Below, piece by piece: positions 35,397 to 50,356 of a stretch of DNA of 64,000 nt. The stretch spans positions 62,001-126,000 of the forward strand of contig NZ_JAKZHV010000005.1 in NCBI RefSeq assembly GCF_022568835.1. The letters are read 5' to 3'. The DNA is from Arsenicicoccus piscis (GTDB lineage Bacteria; Actinomycetota; Actinomycetes; Actinomycetales; Dermatophilaceae). Below the pieces are notes generated by a model. The model did no database searches and had not been told where the DNA came from. It saw only the letters and a program-made list of their open reading frames with translations. Position 1 is the first letter of the stretch. Every line of letters begins with the position of its first letter. The translations under genes were made by a program, and so were the position numbers.

Positions 35397-35623
35397 ATCA
35401 GGTCCTTGATGTCGTCGGCCAGGGTGTCCGCCTCGGGCCCGACGACGACCTGCACGATGTTGCCCTGGACGATGACGCCGTGCGCGCCCGCGGCCTTGAG
35501 CGCGCCCTGGTCGACCCGGCTGCCGTCCGAGACCTCGGTCCGCAGCCGGGTGATGCAGGCCTCGATGTCCTCGATGTTGTCGGCTCCGCCGAGTCCGGCG
35601 ACGATCTGCTCTGCCTTGCCCAT
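35393..35623 (-). CDS. PTS EIIB protein
   Basis: A 76-residue EIIB of the glucose/GlcNAc family; the phosphorylated cysteine is in EDIEACITRLRTEV (~residue 23). It is separate from both EIIA and EIIC, as in Streptomyces GlcNAc systems. AAGGACCCC precedes the ATG at 35623. It diverges from the EIIC gene, so the two halves of the PTS share a ~280-bp control region. Confidence 0.92.
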   Translation of the reverse strand: MGKAEQIVAGLGGADNIEDIEACITRLRTEVSDGSRVDQGALKAAGAHGVIVQGNIVQVVVGPEADTLADDIKDLM

Positions 35624-35708
35624 GAGGGGTCCTTTCGAAGGGGAGTCGCTGCGGCGGTCGGTGCCGCGATGCAGGTCAGCCTAGGGCCCCCGGTCGCGCC
35701 GGCGCCGG

Positions 35709-35749
35709 GCCAAGGTCGCAGCCAAGGTCGGCCAGAGTCGGCCAAGGTC
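35709..35749. promoter_or_regulatory. Direct repeats in the PTS divergent control region
   Basis: GCCAAGGTC occurs at 35709-35717, 35721-35729 and 35741-35749, with a variant GCCAGAGTC at 35731-35739. These lie in the middle of the ~280-bp gap between EIIB and EIIC. They may be an operator for a regulator, or simple repeat sequence. No DasR-type site was recognised with certainty. Confidence 0.4.
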
Positions 35750-35906
35750 ACCGCGAGGTCACCGGTTGATCACCTTGTGGTGGCGACGCGGGTCGTGGCG
35801 TTGACGCGCGCGGTGCCGACCGACAGGGTCGCTGCGGCACGGTCTACCGATCCTGTCTTCGCCTCGCGCGCAGCTCACGCGCGGGATCTCCCGAAAGGAA
35901 TCTCCC

Positions 35907-37151
<1,245 letters not shown>

Positions 37152-37174
37152 CCGGTCGGCCTAGGCTGGGCGCC

Positions 37175-38347
37175 ATGATCCTCGCGGCTCCCAGCGTCCT
37201 GCTCCCCGACGGCAGCGCCGAGCGCGGCTTCGTCGAGGTCACGGACAGCACGATCACTGGGGTGAGCGCACACGCGCCCACCCCGGTGGCGTCCCAGGAC
37301 GCGGTAGACCCCACCGTCGCGCCCGAGCAGGTCGACCTCGAGGCGCTCGGCATCACCCACCTGGCGCCCGGGTTCGTCGACATCCACAACCACGGGGGCG
37401 GGGGAGCGGCCTTCACCGAGGGCGCCGTGGCCGCGGCCCGAGCCGTCGCGCTGCACCGCTCGCACGGGACCACCTCGCTGATGGCCAGCCTGGTCACCGA
37501 CACCATCGACCGCCTCGCCGAGCAGGTGGCCGCGCTGGCGCCGCTGGTCGAGGCCGGCGAGCTGGTGGGCGTGCACCTGGAGGGACCGTGGCTCTCCGAC
37601 CTGCACTGCGGTGCGCACGACCCGATGCTGCTGCGCGACCCGGATATCGCCGACATCGATCGGGTCCTCGACGCCGGTGAGGGCACCGTCGCGATGGTCA
37701 CGCTCGCCGTAGAGCGCCCCGGTGGCCTCGAGGCCGTCGCCCACCTCGCCGCCCGCGGGGTGATCGCCGCCCCGGGGCACAGCGACGCGGGCTACGAGAT
37801 CGCCAAGGAGGCCGTGGCGGCCGGCGCCTCGGTGGCCACGCACCTGTTCAACGCGGAGCGGCCGATGCATCATCGCGTCCCCGGGCTCATCCCCGCGCTT
37901 CTCGAATCCCCTTCTGTGGCAATCGAGCTCATCGCCGACGGCGTTCACGTCCACCCGGTCATGCTGCGCCACGCGATCACCTGCGCACCCACCCGCTACG
38001 TCCTGGTGACCGACGCGATGGCCGCTGCCGGAGCCCCCGACGGCGACTACCGGCTCGGCCCGCTACGGGTGCGCGTGCAGGACTCCGTAGCCCGTCTCGA
38101 TCCCGGTGGTGCGATCGCCGGCTCGACCCTCACCCTCGACCGGGCCGTGCGCTTCCTGGTCGAGCAGGTGGGCGTCCCGGTGCCCGAGGCCGTGCGCGCC
38201 GCGACCCTGGTGCCCGCCGAGACCATCGGGCGCGCCGACCTCGGCCGCCTGGCGCCGGGTGCTCGGGCGGACCTCGTTGCACTCGGCGAAGACCTGCAGG
38301 TCAGGGCCGTGATGCGTGGCGGCCGCTGGGTCGTGCCGCCCTGCTGA
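37175..38347 (+). CDS. nagA: N-acetylglucosamine-6-phosphate deacetylase
   Basis: A 390-residue amidohydrolase: VDIHNHGGGGAAFTEG, GVHLEGPWLSD, VIAAPGHSDAGYEI, THLFNAERPMHHRVPGL and VLVTDAMAAAGAPDGDY place it firmly in NagA, which removes the acetyl group from GlcNAc-6-P. The second metal motif HNHGGGG resembles actinobacterial enzymes. TAGGCT lies 7 nt upstream of the ATG with no ribosome site, hinting at an extra leaderless promoter in addition to read-through from the EIIC gene. The downstream nagB is not in the window. Confidence 0.93.
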   Translation: MILAAPSVLLPDGSAERGFVEVTDSTITGVSAHAPTPVASQDAVDPTVAPEQVDLEALGITHLAPGFVDIHNHGGGGAAFTEGAVAAARAVALHRSHGTTSLMASLVTDTIDRLAEQVAALAPLVEAGELVGVHLEGPWLSDLHCGAHDPMLLRDPDIADIDRVLDAGEGTVAMVTLAVERPGGLEAVAHLAARGVIAAPGHSDAGYEIAKEAVAAGASVATHLFNAERPMHHRVPGLIPALLESPSVAIELIADGVHVHPVMLRHAITCAPTRYVLVTDAMAAAGAPDGDYRLGPLRVRVQDSVARLDPGGAIAGSTLTLDRAVRFLVEQVGVPVPEAVRAATLVPAETIGRADLGRLAPGARADLVALGEDLQVRAVMRGGRWVVPPC

Positions 38348-38412
38348 GCGCCCGCGGGCGACGACCACGGATTTGCCCCGCCGCCCCACCTCGCCTAACC
38401 TGGAGTCACCGA

Positions 38413-38489
38413 CGCGGGGTGGAGCAGCTCGGTAGCTCGCCGGGCTCATAACCCGGAGGTCGCAGGTTCAAATCCTGCCCCCGCTACCA
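38413..38489 (+). tRNA. Initiator tRNA-fMet (CAU)
   Basis: A 77-nt cloverleaf with encoded CCA. The anticodon CAT (38447-38449) sits in CTCATAA flanked by GGG/CCC pairs, and the first acceptor position is a C-T mismatch; both are marks of the initiator tRNA. D and T arms (GTTCAAATC) are intact. Confidence 0.97.
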
Positions 38490-38502
38490 ATCGCATCGGC
38501 AC

Positions 38503-38529
38503 GAAGGCCCTGGGACTCCCAGGGTCTTC
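38503..38529 (+). terminator. Hairpin after the initiator tRNA
   Basis: A 12-bp stem (GAAGGCCCTGGG with CCCAGGGTCTTC, one G-T pair) and 3-base loop, 13 bp after the tRNA and ~50 bp before the CHAD gene. Confidence 0.7.
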
Positions 38530-38577
38530 GCCGTGCCCGCGACCTTCCCCTGCGCCTGCCGGGCGAGACAATGGGGG

Positions 38578-39540
38578 ATGGACACCCACGACCGCGCGGA
38601 CGCCGAGCACCTCCCACCACCCCCGCCCAAGCCGGGGGCGAAGGCCGACATGGGCCAGCTGATCGCGTGGCGGGTGGGCCAGCAGATCGCCGCGCTGCGC
38701 CGGCACGCGGCCGAGGTTCGTGACGGGCATCCGGAGGGGATCCACCGGATGCGCATCGCGGCGCGTCGGCTCCGGTCCGCCCTGACAACGACGAAGCCGC
38801 TCTTCACCGATCCGCCGGACGACCTGCGGCAGGAGCTGCGCTGGCTGGGGCAGGCACTCAGCCCGGCCCGGGATGCTGTGGTGGTCCACGAGCGGCTTGC
38901 GGCCGCTGTCGACGCCGAGCCCCGGCGCCACGTCGTCGGTCCAGTCCGCCGCCGCCTGCGCACCGAGCTGATGCGCGAGCGACGCGAAGGCCTCGCCGCG
39001 GCTCAGCAGGCGCTCGAGTCCGCGCGCTACCAGCGGCTCCTCGACGCCTTGGACGCGTTCGCCGCAGACCTCCCGCTGACTCCGGTGGCGCAGGAGCGCG
39101 CGCGTGCGGTCATGGGGGACCTGGTGCGAACTGACGCCCAGAAGGTGCACCGGGCGATCCGAGCCGCCCGTGACCCGGACGCCGCGCTCGACCGGGACCG
39201 GCTCGACGAGGCAATGCACGAGGCCCGCAAGAAGGCCAAGCGGCTCCGCTACGCGGCCGAGCTGGCGGTGCCCACCGGAGGTCGCAAAGCCAAGAAGCTC
39301 GCGAAGCGGGCCAAGGCCGTGCAGGAGGCGCTCGGCCGGCACCAGGACAGCGTCGTCGCCCGCCAGCACCTGCGCCGGCTGGGGGCGGCGGCGTCCCAGC
39401 ACGGCGAGGACGCCTTCACGTTCGGGCTCCTCCACGGTGCGGAGCTGCTCCAGGCAGACCATGCCGAGCGCGACTTCCGGCGGGCGGCGCAGCGACTTCC
39501 GCGCCCACGCGCCGCCGCCGCCTGGGTGTCGACGAAGTAG
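38578..39540 (+). CDS. CHAD domain-containing protein
   Basis: A 320-residue helical protein rich in Arg and His. The repeated HRMRIAARRLRSAL (~residue 60) and EAMHEARKKAKRLRYAAEL (~residue 205) are the two halves of a CHAD domain, whose conserved histidines and basic residues bind polyphosphate-like anions. No triphosphatase (CYTH) domain is fused or adjacent. The ATG at 38578 is preceded by a GGGGG run and a GACAAT element. It directly precedes the rRNA promoter region. Confidence 0.9.
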   Translation: MDTHDRADAEHLPPPPPKPGAKADMGQLIAWRVGQQIAALRRHAAEVRDGHPEGIHRMRIAARRLRSALTTTKPLFTDPPDDLRQELRWLGQALSPARDAVVVHERLAAAVDAEPRRHVVGPVRRRLRTELMRERREGLAAAQQALESARYQRLLDALDAFAADLPLTPVAQERARAVMGDLVRTDAQKVHRAIRAARDPDAALDRDRLDEAMHEARKKAKRLRYAAELAVPTGGRKAKKLAKRAKAVQEALGRHQDSVVARQHLRRLGAAASQHGEDAFTFGLLHGAELLQADHAERDFRRAAQRLPRPRAAAAWVSTK

Positions 39541-39651
39541 CGAGGACCGGCCCCGCGCCCACACCTGTCGCATTCCCGCAGGTCAGGGCCGCGGGTCGGC
39601 TCACGGCGGTGGACGGCGAGGCTTCGAGGCGCTGGGGGAACCGCCCTCGAT

Positions 39652-39681
39652 TTGGCATCGCGGCGGATCCCGGGCTAATGT
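39652..39681 (+). promoter_or_regulatory. Putative rRNA operon promoter P1
   Basis: TTGGCA (39652-39657) and TAATGT (39676-39681) separated by 18 bp. It is upstream of the stronger P2. Confidence 0.5.
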
Positions 39682-39752
39682 TTCTCCTCGTGCCCCGGAC
39701 GCCGGGACAACGACACCGAGCAGGACCTAGCGAGGATCGCTGGTCGGTCGAG

Positions 39753-39781
39753 TTGACACGGGGTGGAGCACGTAGTAGGAT
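39753..39781 (+). promoter_or_regulatory. rRNA operon promoter P2
   Basis: TTGACA (39753-39758, perfect -35) and TAGGAT (39776-39781) separated by 17 bp, about 260 bp before the 16S gene. This is the best housekeeping promoter in the window. Confidence 0.85.
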
Positions 39782-39846
39782 AGATGAGTTGCCTTCACGC
39801 GAGACGGTCACCCGGATGGGTGCCGAGCAGCGAGAAGCGCGTCCGA

Positions 39847-39873
39847 TGTTTGTGAACTCAACAGCGTGCCGAG
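39847..39873 (+). promoter_or_regulatory. boxA-like antitermination element in the rRNA leader
   Basis: TGTTTGTGAACTCAACAG followed by CGTGCCGAG resembles the leader element of high-GC Gram-positive rrn operons (TTGAGAACTCAACAG-type). A related copy, TGTTTTGTGAACTACACAG, recurs in the 16S-23S spacer at 41898. The rest of the ~500-bp leader up to the 16S gene is T-rich, with runs of GGTTGGT and no gene. Confidence 0.65.
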
Positions 39874-40041
39874 ATTCTTGATGCCTATCTGGTCTTGGTT
39901 GGTGGTTTGGTTGGTCTGCGTTGTGTGGGCTGGCTGGGTTGCTGGTCGGGGCTGATTTGTTGTTTTTTTGAGTTGGATGGACATCTGCTTGATCTTGATG
40001 GATCTTGCTGGTGTTTGTTCTTTTTGCTTGTGATCAAGTTT

Positions 40042-45046
<5,005 letters not shown>

Positions 45047-45081
45047 GATGATGACTCGCGTCCACTGTGTTGTTCACTGAG

Positions 45082-45115
45082 CACAACCCCCACCCGCTTG
45101 GCGGGTGAGGTTGTG
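45082..45115 (+). other. Hairpin in the 23S-5S spacer
   Basis: An imperfect stem, CACAACC...CACCCGC with GCGGGTG...GGTTGTG, probably a processing signal. The remaining spacer (45116-45203) shows nothing else. Confidence 0.55.
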
Positions 45116-45203
45116 TTGTTTGGTTGTGACTGGATTTCCCAGCCCCGAACGCTCGGGAAGCGCCCTGACGGGTGGCTGACTGTGTGGGGGTGTGGGTGAG
45201 AGG

Positions 45204-45321
45204 GTTACGGCGGTCATAGCGTCAGGGAAACGCCCGGTTCCATTCCGAACCCGGAAGCTAAGCCTGACAGCGCCGATGGTACTGCACTGGTGACGGTGTG
45301 GGAGAGTAGGACGCCGCCGGA
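45204..45321 (+). rRNA. 5S ribosomal RNA
   Basis: About 118 nt. GGTCATAGCGTCAGGGAAAC, CCGAACCCGGAAGCTAAG and the 3' GGAGAGTAGGACGCCGCC are standard actinobacterial 5S sequence. Ends estimated. Confidence 0.95.
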
Positions 45322-45332
45322 CATCTTGTATG

Positions 45333-45390
45333 ACGAAAGCCCCTGTGGCTGATCCCGACGAAAGTCGGTTGATCGCCCAGGGGCTTTCGT
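45333..45390 (+). terminator. Branched terminator of the rRNA operon
   Basis: A 13-bp outer stem (ACGAAAGCCCCTG 45333-45345 with its complement 45378-45390) enclosing a second hairpin (CCGAC-GAAA-GTCGG, 45354-45367). Confidence 0.85.
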
Positions 45391-45458
45391 GTGTTCTGGT
45401 GGCGCTTCGCGAGCGAAGAGCCCGCGCACCGATGAGGCTCGTCAGTCGATGAGGTTCC

Positions 45459-45680
45459 TCAGCCGCTGTGGTTGGCCAGGGCGCTGAGGACGCCGGCGAG
45501 GGCGAAGTACTTGTTGGTGCCAAGATCGCGAACGGTCTTGATGCCGAGCTCGGCCAGCAGCTGGTCGTGCTTCTCTGTGAGGCCGGCGAGGGCGGACGGC
45601 GGAGCGGACAGAACCTCGGCGAGGGTCTTGTCCTCGTACGCCTTGTCGAGCTTCTTCGCGAGGTCGACGGACAGGGCCAT
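45459..45680 (-). CDS. Small helical actinobacterial protein
   Basis: A 73-residue protein starting ALSVDLAKKLDKAYEDKTLA with APPSALAGLTEKHDQLLAEL and GIKTVRDLGTNKYF, a pattern seen in many actinobacterial proteins. The LAELGIKTVRDLG turn resembles a helix-hairpin-helix motif, so nucleic acid or protein binding is possible. AAGGAG lies 6 nt before the ATG at 45680. Function unknown. Confidence 0.75.
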   Translation of the reverse strand: MALSVDLAKKLDKAYEDKTLAEVLSAPPSALAGLTEKHDQLLAELGIKTVRDLGTNKYFALAGVLSALANHSG

Positions 45681-45879
45681 GGGTACTCCTTCAGGTGAGA
45701 GCGAGGCGTCGTCGCCTCTGCCGGCCACTGTAGGACGGCGGCGCGATCGGGGAGGACAATTGTCGAGAAGTCCTCGTCCGGGCCCTGAGAGGTTGTTCAG
45801 CCCCGGGTCGGTGGGCAGGCCAGGCTGCGTCGGTGCGGACGGCTTCGAGGCTGCGAGGGGGAGGGCCTAGGGTAGGTCC

Positions 45880-47238
45880 ATGCCCCTGGACTACCGGATC
45901 AGCGAGCGCACCCTGGCCAACGGGCTACGGGTCGTCGTCAACGAGGACCACAATGTGCCGACCGTGACGGTCAACCTCTGGGTGAACGTCGGCTCGCGGC
46001 ACGAGGCGACTGGGCACACCGGGTTCGCCCACCTCTTCGAGCACCTGATGTTCCAGGGATCAGCGAACGTCGCGTCGGGGGAGCACTTCGCGCTGCTGAT
46101 GGACCAGGGTGGGCGGCTCAACGCGACCACGTGGTTCGATCGCACCAACTACTTCGAGACGGTGCCGACGGGTGCGCTGGATCTGGCGCTGTGGCTCGAG
46201 GCCGACCGGCACGGCCGGCTGCTCGCGGCGCTCAGCCAGGAGAACCTCGACAACCAGCGGGACGTGGTGAAGGAGGAGAAGCGGCAGCGCTACGACAACC
46301 AGCCGTACGGTCACGCCATCGCGGACATGTACGCCACCGTCTTCCCCGTCGGGCACCCCTACCACCACTCCACCATCGGGTCGATGGAGGACCTGGACGA
46401 GGCCAGCCTCGAGGACGTGCGGTCGTTCTTCAGCGAGCACTACGGGCCGAACAACACGGTGATCACGCTGGCCGGTGACGTGACGCCGGAGGAGGGGTTT
46501 GCTGCGGTCGAGCGGTACTTCGGTGGGCTGCCGGCCAGCGCCGCCGCGCGCCGTGAGCCGGTCGAGCCGCTGCCTCCGCTGGACGAGCCGGTGCGGTTGG
46601 AGCGACGCGAGGACGTGCCGAGCGACCGGCTCTACCTGTGCTTCCGGCTGCCCGTGGACGGGACCGACGAGTTCTTCGCGGCCTCGATGGCCCTGGACGT
46701 CCTCGGTGGGCTGGCGACGTCTCGGCTGTACAAGCGGCTGGTCCGGCGCGAGCACCTGGCCAACAGCCTGCACGCCGCGGCGTGGGGGCTCGTCGACGGG
46801 GTGTCGCTGGGCTTCATCAGCGTGGACGTGGCCGACGGGGTCAACCCGAACCGGGCCGAGGCGGCGCTGACCGAGGAGCTGGACCGGTTCGCCCTGGAGG
46901 GACCGACGGCGGGGGAGCTCGAGGCGGTCATGGCGCAGAACGAGCGCGGCTGGCTGCAGCACCTCGCCTCGCTCGACGAGCGCGCGGACGCCATCTGCGG
47001 GAACACGCTGCTGCACGATGACCCCCAGTTCATCAACACCATCCTGGACCGGCTCGGGGCCATCACGGGCGAGCAGGTCAAGCAGGCGGCCGCGACCTAT
47101 CTGCGACCCCGCAACCGGGCCGTCGTCGCCTACCTGCGTGCGGAGCCACCGGCCGGCGAGGAACCAGTAGAGCCGGTCACCGACCTCCCGAGCGGGCTGT
47201 CGCAGCAGGCCGCCGTCGTAGACAAGGAAGATCGATGA
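45880..47238 (+). CDS. M16 family zinc metallopeptidase (catalytic partner)
   Basis: A 452-residue M16 peptidase. The inverted zinc motif HxxEH is HLFEH at ~residue 49 (GFAHLFEHLMFQGS), with the downstream glutamate in the VVKEEKRQRYDNQPYG region. Rather than a large insulinase, it is a half-size subunit that pairs with the next gene. TAGGGT lies 6 nt before the ATG, so the operon mRNA is probably leaderless. The stop overlaps the next start by ATGA. Confidence 0.92.
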   Translation: MPLDYRISERTLANGLRVVVNEDHNVPTVTVNLWVNVGSRHEATGHTGFAHLFEHLMFQGSANVASGEHFALLMDQGGRLNATTWFDRTNYFETVPTGALDLALWLEADRHGRLLAALSQENLDNQRDVVKEEKRQRYDNQPYGHAIADMYATVFPVGHPYHHSTIGSMEDLDEASLEDVRSFFSEHYGPNNTVITLAGDVTPEEGFAAVERYFGGLPASAAARREPVEPLPPLDEPVRLERREDVPSDRLYLCFRLPVDGTDEFFAASMALDVLGGLATSRLYKRLVRREHLANSLHAAAWGLVDGVSLGFISVDVADGVNPNRAEAALTEELDRFALEGPTAGELEAVMAQNERGWLQHLASLDERADAICGNTLLHDDPQFINTILDRLGAITGEQVKQAAATYLRPRNRAVVAYLRAEPPAGEEPVEPVTDLPSGLSQQAAVVDKEDR

Positions 47239-48635
47239 GCACCGACACGTCCACCGCCACCGAGGCGAGCCTGCCGGGTCGCCCCCCGGTTACGCCGCCC
47301 GCCGACTGGACCATGCCCACCGCCACCCGGTGGACGCTGGACAACGGGCTCACGGTGCTGGCCTACGACGTGCCGGGGCAGTATGTGCTGTCGGTGCGGC
47401 TCGCGGTGCCGGCGCTACCGTCGCAGGAGCCGCAGGAGCGCGAGGGGGTCCTCGGGATCCTCGCGCACACCTTCGACGAGGGCACCGAGGAGCACTCGGC
47501 GGAGGACTTCGCCGACCTGCTGGAGCGCTCGGGAGCCGCGCTCGGGTCGTCGTCGTCGGAGCACGGCGTGATCTTCGACCTCGACCTGCCGCGCACCCGC
47601 TGGGACGAGGGGATGACGTTGTTCGGTGAGTGCCTGCGGCACCCGGCCTTCCCCGACGACGAGGTCGCCCGCGCGGTGCGCCGCCGACTCGCCGACATCG
47701 AGCAGGAGAAGGTCGACCCCCGGTCCCGGGCCTCGCGAGAGTTCGCGTCGGTGTTCTACACCCCGGACAGCCGGGTCAGCCGGCCGGGCGGTGGCTCCGC
47801 GGCCTCGGTCCGGACCATCACCGCGCAGGACGTCCGCGAGTTCTACCGCCGCCACATCGGTCCGGTCGGGTCGACGCTCGTCGTCGCCGGCGACCTGTCC
47901 GCCGGACCGGCTGGAGAGCCCGCCGTCGACGTGCTGGCGACGGCGGAGCGGATCTTCGGCGCCTGGGCGGCGCAGCCGGACCCGGTGGTGGCGCCGCAGC
48001 AGCCGCAGCGGGCAGCGGACGCGACGAAGATCGTGCTGCTGGACCGGCCCGGCTCGGTGCAGTCCGAGCTCTACGTCGGCTGTCTCGGCCCCGACCACGA
48101 CGTCGAGGGCGGCTGGGCGGCCTACCAGGTGCTCGGTTTCGTGCTGGGCGGAGCCCCGCAGGCGCGGCTCGACGCGGTGCTGCGCGAGGAGAAGGGCTAC
48201 ACCTACGGCGTGCGGGCCGGCTTCGTGCCGCGATCGAAGGACGGGATCTTCCTCAGCTCGGGCTCGGTGCGCTCCGAGGTGACCGTGGACGCGCTGCGGC
48301 TGCTGCTCGAGATCCTCGCGAACGCCCGCGACGGCTTCACCGAGAAGGAGCTGCGCTCCGGGGCCGACTTCATGCGGATGACCGCGCCGAGCCGGTTCGC
48401 GACCGCGGACGACCTGGCGTCCGAGGCGGCCGGGCTGGCGCTGGAGGGGCGCGACACCGGCTGGTCCCAGCAGCTCCTCGACGACCTCGGCCGGCTGACC
48501 ACGACGGACCTGGACTCGGCCTACGAGCGGGTCCCCGTGGGGGAGTGGACGATCGTCGTGGTGGGCGACGCACAGGTCTACCGCGAGGGGGTCGAGGCGC
48601 TCGGCGCGGGACCGGTTGAGGTGCGACCCGCCTGA
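47235..48635 (+). CDS. M16 family peptidase-like partner without zinc motif
   Basis: A 466-residue M16 homologue that starts four bases before the stop of the first M16 gene. Where HxxEH would be it reads HTFDEGTEEHS, so it cannot bind zinc. It keeps EEKGYTYGVRAGFVPRSKDG, the R/Y substrate-binding motif of the non-catalytic subunit. The pair is therefore likely a heterodimeric peptidase, as for bacterial PQQL/MPP-like pairs. Substrates unknown. Confidence 0.9.
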   Translation: MSTDTSTATEASLPGRPPVTPPADWTMPTATRWTLDNGLTVLAYDVPGQYVLSVRLAVPALPSQEPQEREGVLGILAHTFDEGTEEHSAEDFADLLERSGAALGSSSSEHGVIFDLDLPRTRWDEGMTLFGECLRHPAFPDDEVARAVRRRLADIEQEKVDPRSRASREFASVFYTPDSRVSRPGGGSAASVRTITAQDVREFYRRHIGPVGSTLVVAGDLSAGPAGEPAVDVLATAERIFGAWAAQPDPVVAPQQPQRAADATKIVLLDRPGSVQSELYVGCLGPDHDVEGGWAAYQVLGFVLGGAPQARLDAVLREEKGYTYGVRAGFVPRSKDGIFLSSGSVRSEVTVDALRLLLEILANARDGFTEKELRSGADFMRMTAPSRFATADDLASEAAGLALEGRDTGWSQQLLDDLGRLTTTDLDSAYERVPVGEWTIVVVGDAQVYREGVEALGAGPVEVRPA

Positions 48636-48662
48636 CCGGCCCGGCTCGACGCCGGGCGGGCG

Positions 48663-49463
48663 TCAGCCGAGGCGGCCGAGCACCTCGTCGTGCAGGAGGC
48701 CGTTGGTGGCGACCGCGTTGCCGCTGAACGGACCGGGGCGGCCGTCGAGCCCGGTGAACCGCCCGCCCGCCTCGGTGACGATCGGGGCGAGCGCCGCCAT
48801 GTCGTAGAGCGCGAGCTCGGGCTCCGCGGCGATGTCCGCGCACCCCTCGGCCACCAGCATGTAGGACCAGAAGTCGCCGTAGGCGCGGGTGCGCCAGCAG
48901 TCCTCGGTGAGGCCGAGGAAGGCGTCGCGGCGGCCGATCTCGGTCCAGCCGCCGATGCTCGCGTAGGACAGCGAGGCGTCCTGGATGTGGGAGACCTTCG
49001 AGACTTGGAGGCGGCTGGCCCGCATCAGGCTGCGGCCGGTCCAGGCGCCGGCGCCGGCGCTGGCCCACCAGCGGCGATTGAGCGCCGGGGCGGACACCAG
49101 GCCCATCACCGGCTGGTCGCCGTCGATGAGGGCGATGAGGGTGGCCCAGACCGGGAGCCCACGGACGTAGTTCTTGGTGCCGTCGATCGGGTCGATCACC
49201 CAGCGGCGCGAGCCGTGCCCGGTGATGCCGAACTCCTCGCCCTCGACCGCGTCCCGCGGCCGGGCCCGCTTGAGCTGGCCGCGGATGAGCTCCTCGGCGT
49301 CGCGGTCGGCGTCGCTCACCGGGGTGAGGTCGGGCTTGGTGTCGACCACCAGGTCCTCGGCCCGGAACCGCGTCATGGTGACCCGCTCGACCGAGTCGGC
49401 GAGGACGTGCGCCAGCCTGACGTCGTCCTCGTAGGTCTGGGGGCGGGCGGCGGCGCTGGTCAC
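48663..49463 (-). CDS. hisN: Histidinol-phosphatase (inositol monophosphatase family)
   Basis: A 266-residue IMPase-fold phosphatase: AVEGEEFG, WVIDPIDGTKNYVRG (metal-binding motif), and DMAALAPIVTEAGGRFTG. In actinobacteria the phosphatase encoded by aroA-rsgA-linked genes is the HisN-type histidinol-phosphatase; the same neighbours here support that name over inositol monophosphatase. GTG start at 49463 overlaps the PAP2 stop by GTGA. Confidence 0.85.
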   Translation of the reverse strand: MTSAAARPQTYEDDVRLAHVLADSVERVTMTRFRAEDLVVDTKPDLTPVSDADRDAEELIRGQLKRARPRDAVEGEEFGITGHGSRRWVIDPIDGTKNYVRGLPVWATLIALIDGDQPVMGLVSAPALNRRWWASAGAGAWTGRSLMRASRLQVSKVSHIQDASLSYASIGGWTEIGRRDAFLGLTEDCWRTRAYGDFWSYMLVAEGCADIAAEPELALYDMAALAPIVTEAGGRFTGLDGRPGPFSGNAVATNGLLHDEVLGRLG

Positions 49464-50356
49464 GCCCCCACGTTAGTCGCTTTGTCCCGCTTCACGGTCA
49501 GCCACAGGCGGTGCGCCGTGATCAACGCGGTCAACCAGGCCAGCCCGAGGGCCCACCCCATGACGACGTCGGAGAGCCAGTGGTGGCCGAGGAAGACCCG
49601 CGAGAGCCCCATCGCGACGGCGTAGACCACGGCCGCGAGGACCGCGAGGGTGCGTGAGACGCGGGTGTGCTCGTGGGCGAGCAGCAGATAGGCCAGGGTG
49701 CCGGCGATGACCACGGCGTTCAGGGTGTGGCCGCTCGGGAAGCTGGGGGAGTACTCGTACGGCGGCACGGCGTCGGCGAGCGGGGGCCGCAGCCGGCCGA
49801 CGAGGTCCTTGCCGGCGATCGTCATGGCGAGCGACCCGGCGCCCGCGATCACCATCAGGACCACCGGGGTCCAGCTGCGCCAGCGCCAGGCCAGGAACGC
49901 CATGACGACAGCGGCGATCGCCGGGGCGAGGACCGGCCCGCCGAGGTCGGTGAACCAGGTGATCCACTGGTCCAGGTCCGGGGAGCGCCAGCGCAGCATC
50001 AGGTCCAGGGTCGGCCGGTCGATCGAGGCGAGCGCGTCACCCTCCTTCACCGACTCGTAGACCTCCGCGCTCACCTGGGTGAGCAGCAGGCAGAGCAGGC
50101 CGCCGAGGATGGCGGTGACCAGCAGGGTCACGGCGTGCGGCGACCTGGCCCCGAGCCGGGTGGCACCGCGCGCGAGCACCCGGCCGGGGGTGCTGCGCCA
50201 GGACGCGAGGTCGCGCTCGCCGATGTGCTCGTCGAACGGACCGGGCGCGCGGACCCGGCCGTCGGCGGGAAGGTGGCCACCCCCTGCGGTGTCAGGACGG
50301 TGACCGTGCGGGTCGGTGCCGGGGCGGTCAGGGGTGGGATCAGTCGGACTCGGCAC
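49460..50356 (-). CDS. PAP2 family phosphatase
   Basis: A 298-residue membrane phosphatase with the three PAP2 motifs: KDLVGRLRPP, SPSFPSGHTLN and SRVFLGHHWLSDVVMG. About six membrane segments follow a ~75-residue polar N-terminus. Such proteins dephosphorylate lipid phosphates such as phosphatidic acid or undecaprenyl pyrophosphate. It overlaps rsgA by 17 bases at the start and hisN by 4 at the end, so it belongs to the aroA-rsgA-pap2-hisN operon. Confidence 0.9.
   Translation of the reverse strand: MPSPTDPTPDRPGTDPHGHRPDTAGGGHLPADGRVRAPGPFDEHIGERDLASWRSTPGRVLARGATRLGARSPHAVTLLVTAILGGLLCLLLTQVSAEVYESVKEGDALASIDRPTLDLMLRWRSPDLDQWITWFTDLGGPVLAPAIAAVVMAFLAWRWRSWTPVVLMVIAGAGSLAMTIAGKDLVGRLRPPLADAVPPYEYSPSFPSGHTLNAVVIAGTLAYLLLAHEHTRVSRTLAVLAAVVYAVAMGLSRVFLGHHWLSDVVMGWALGLAWLTALITAHRLWLTVKRDKATNVGA

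Noticed and set aside
35841-35847. A DasR (dre) site in the PTS control region
   Set aside because: Only one GGTCTAC half-site was seen; the palindromic TGGTCTAGACCA core is missing.
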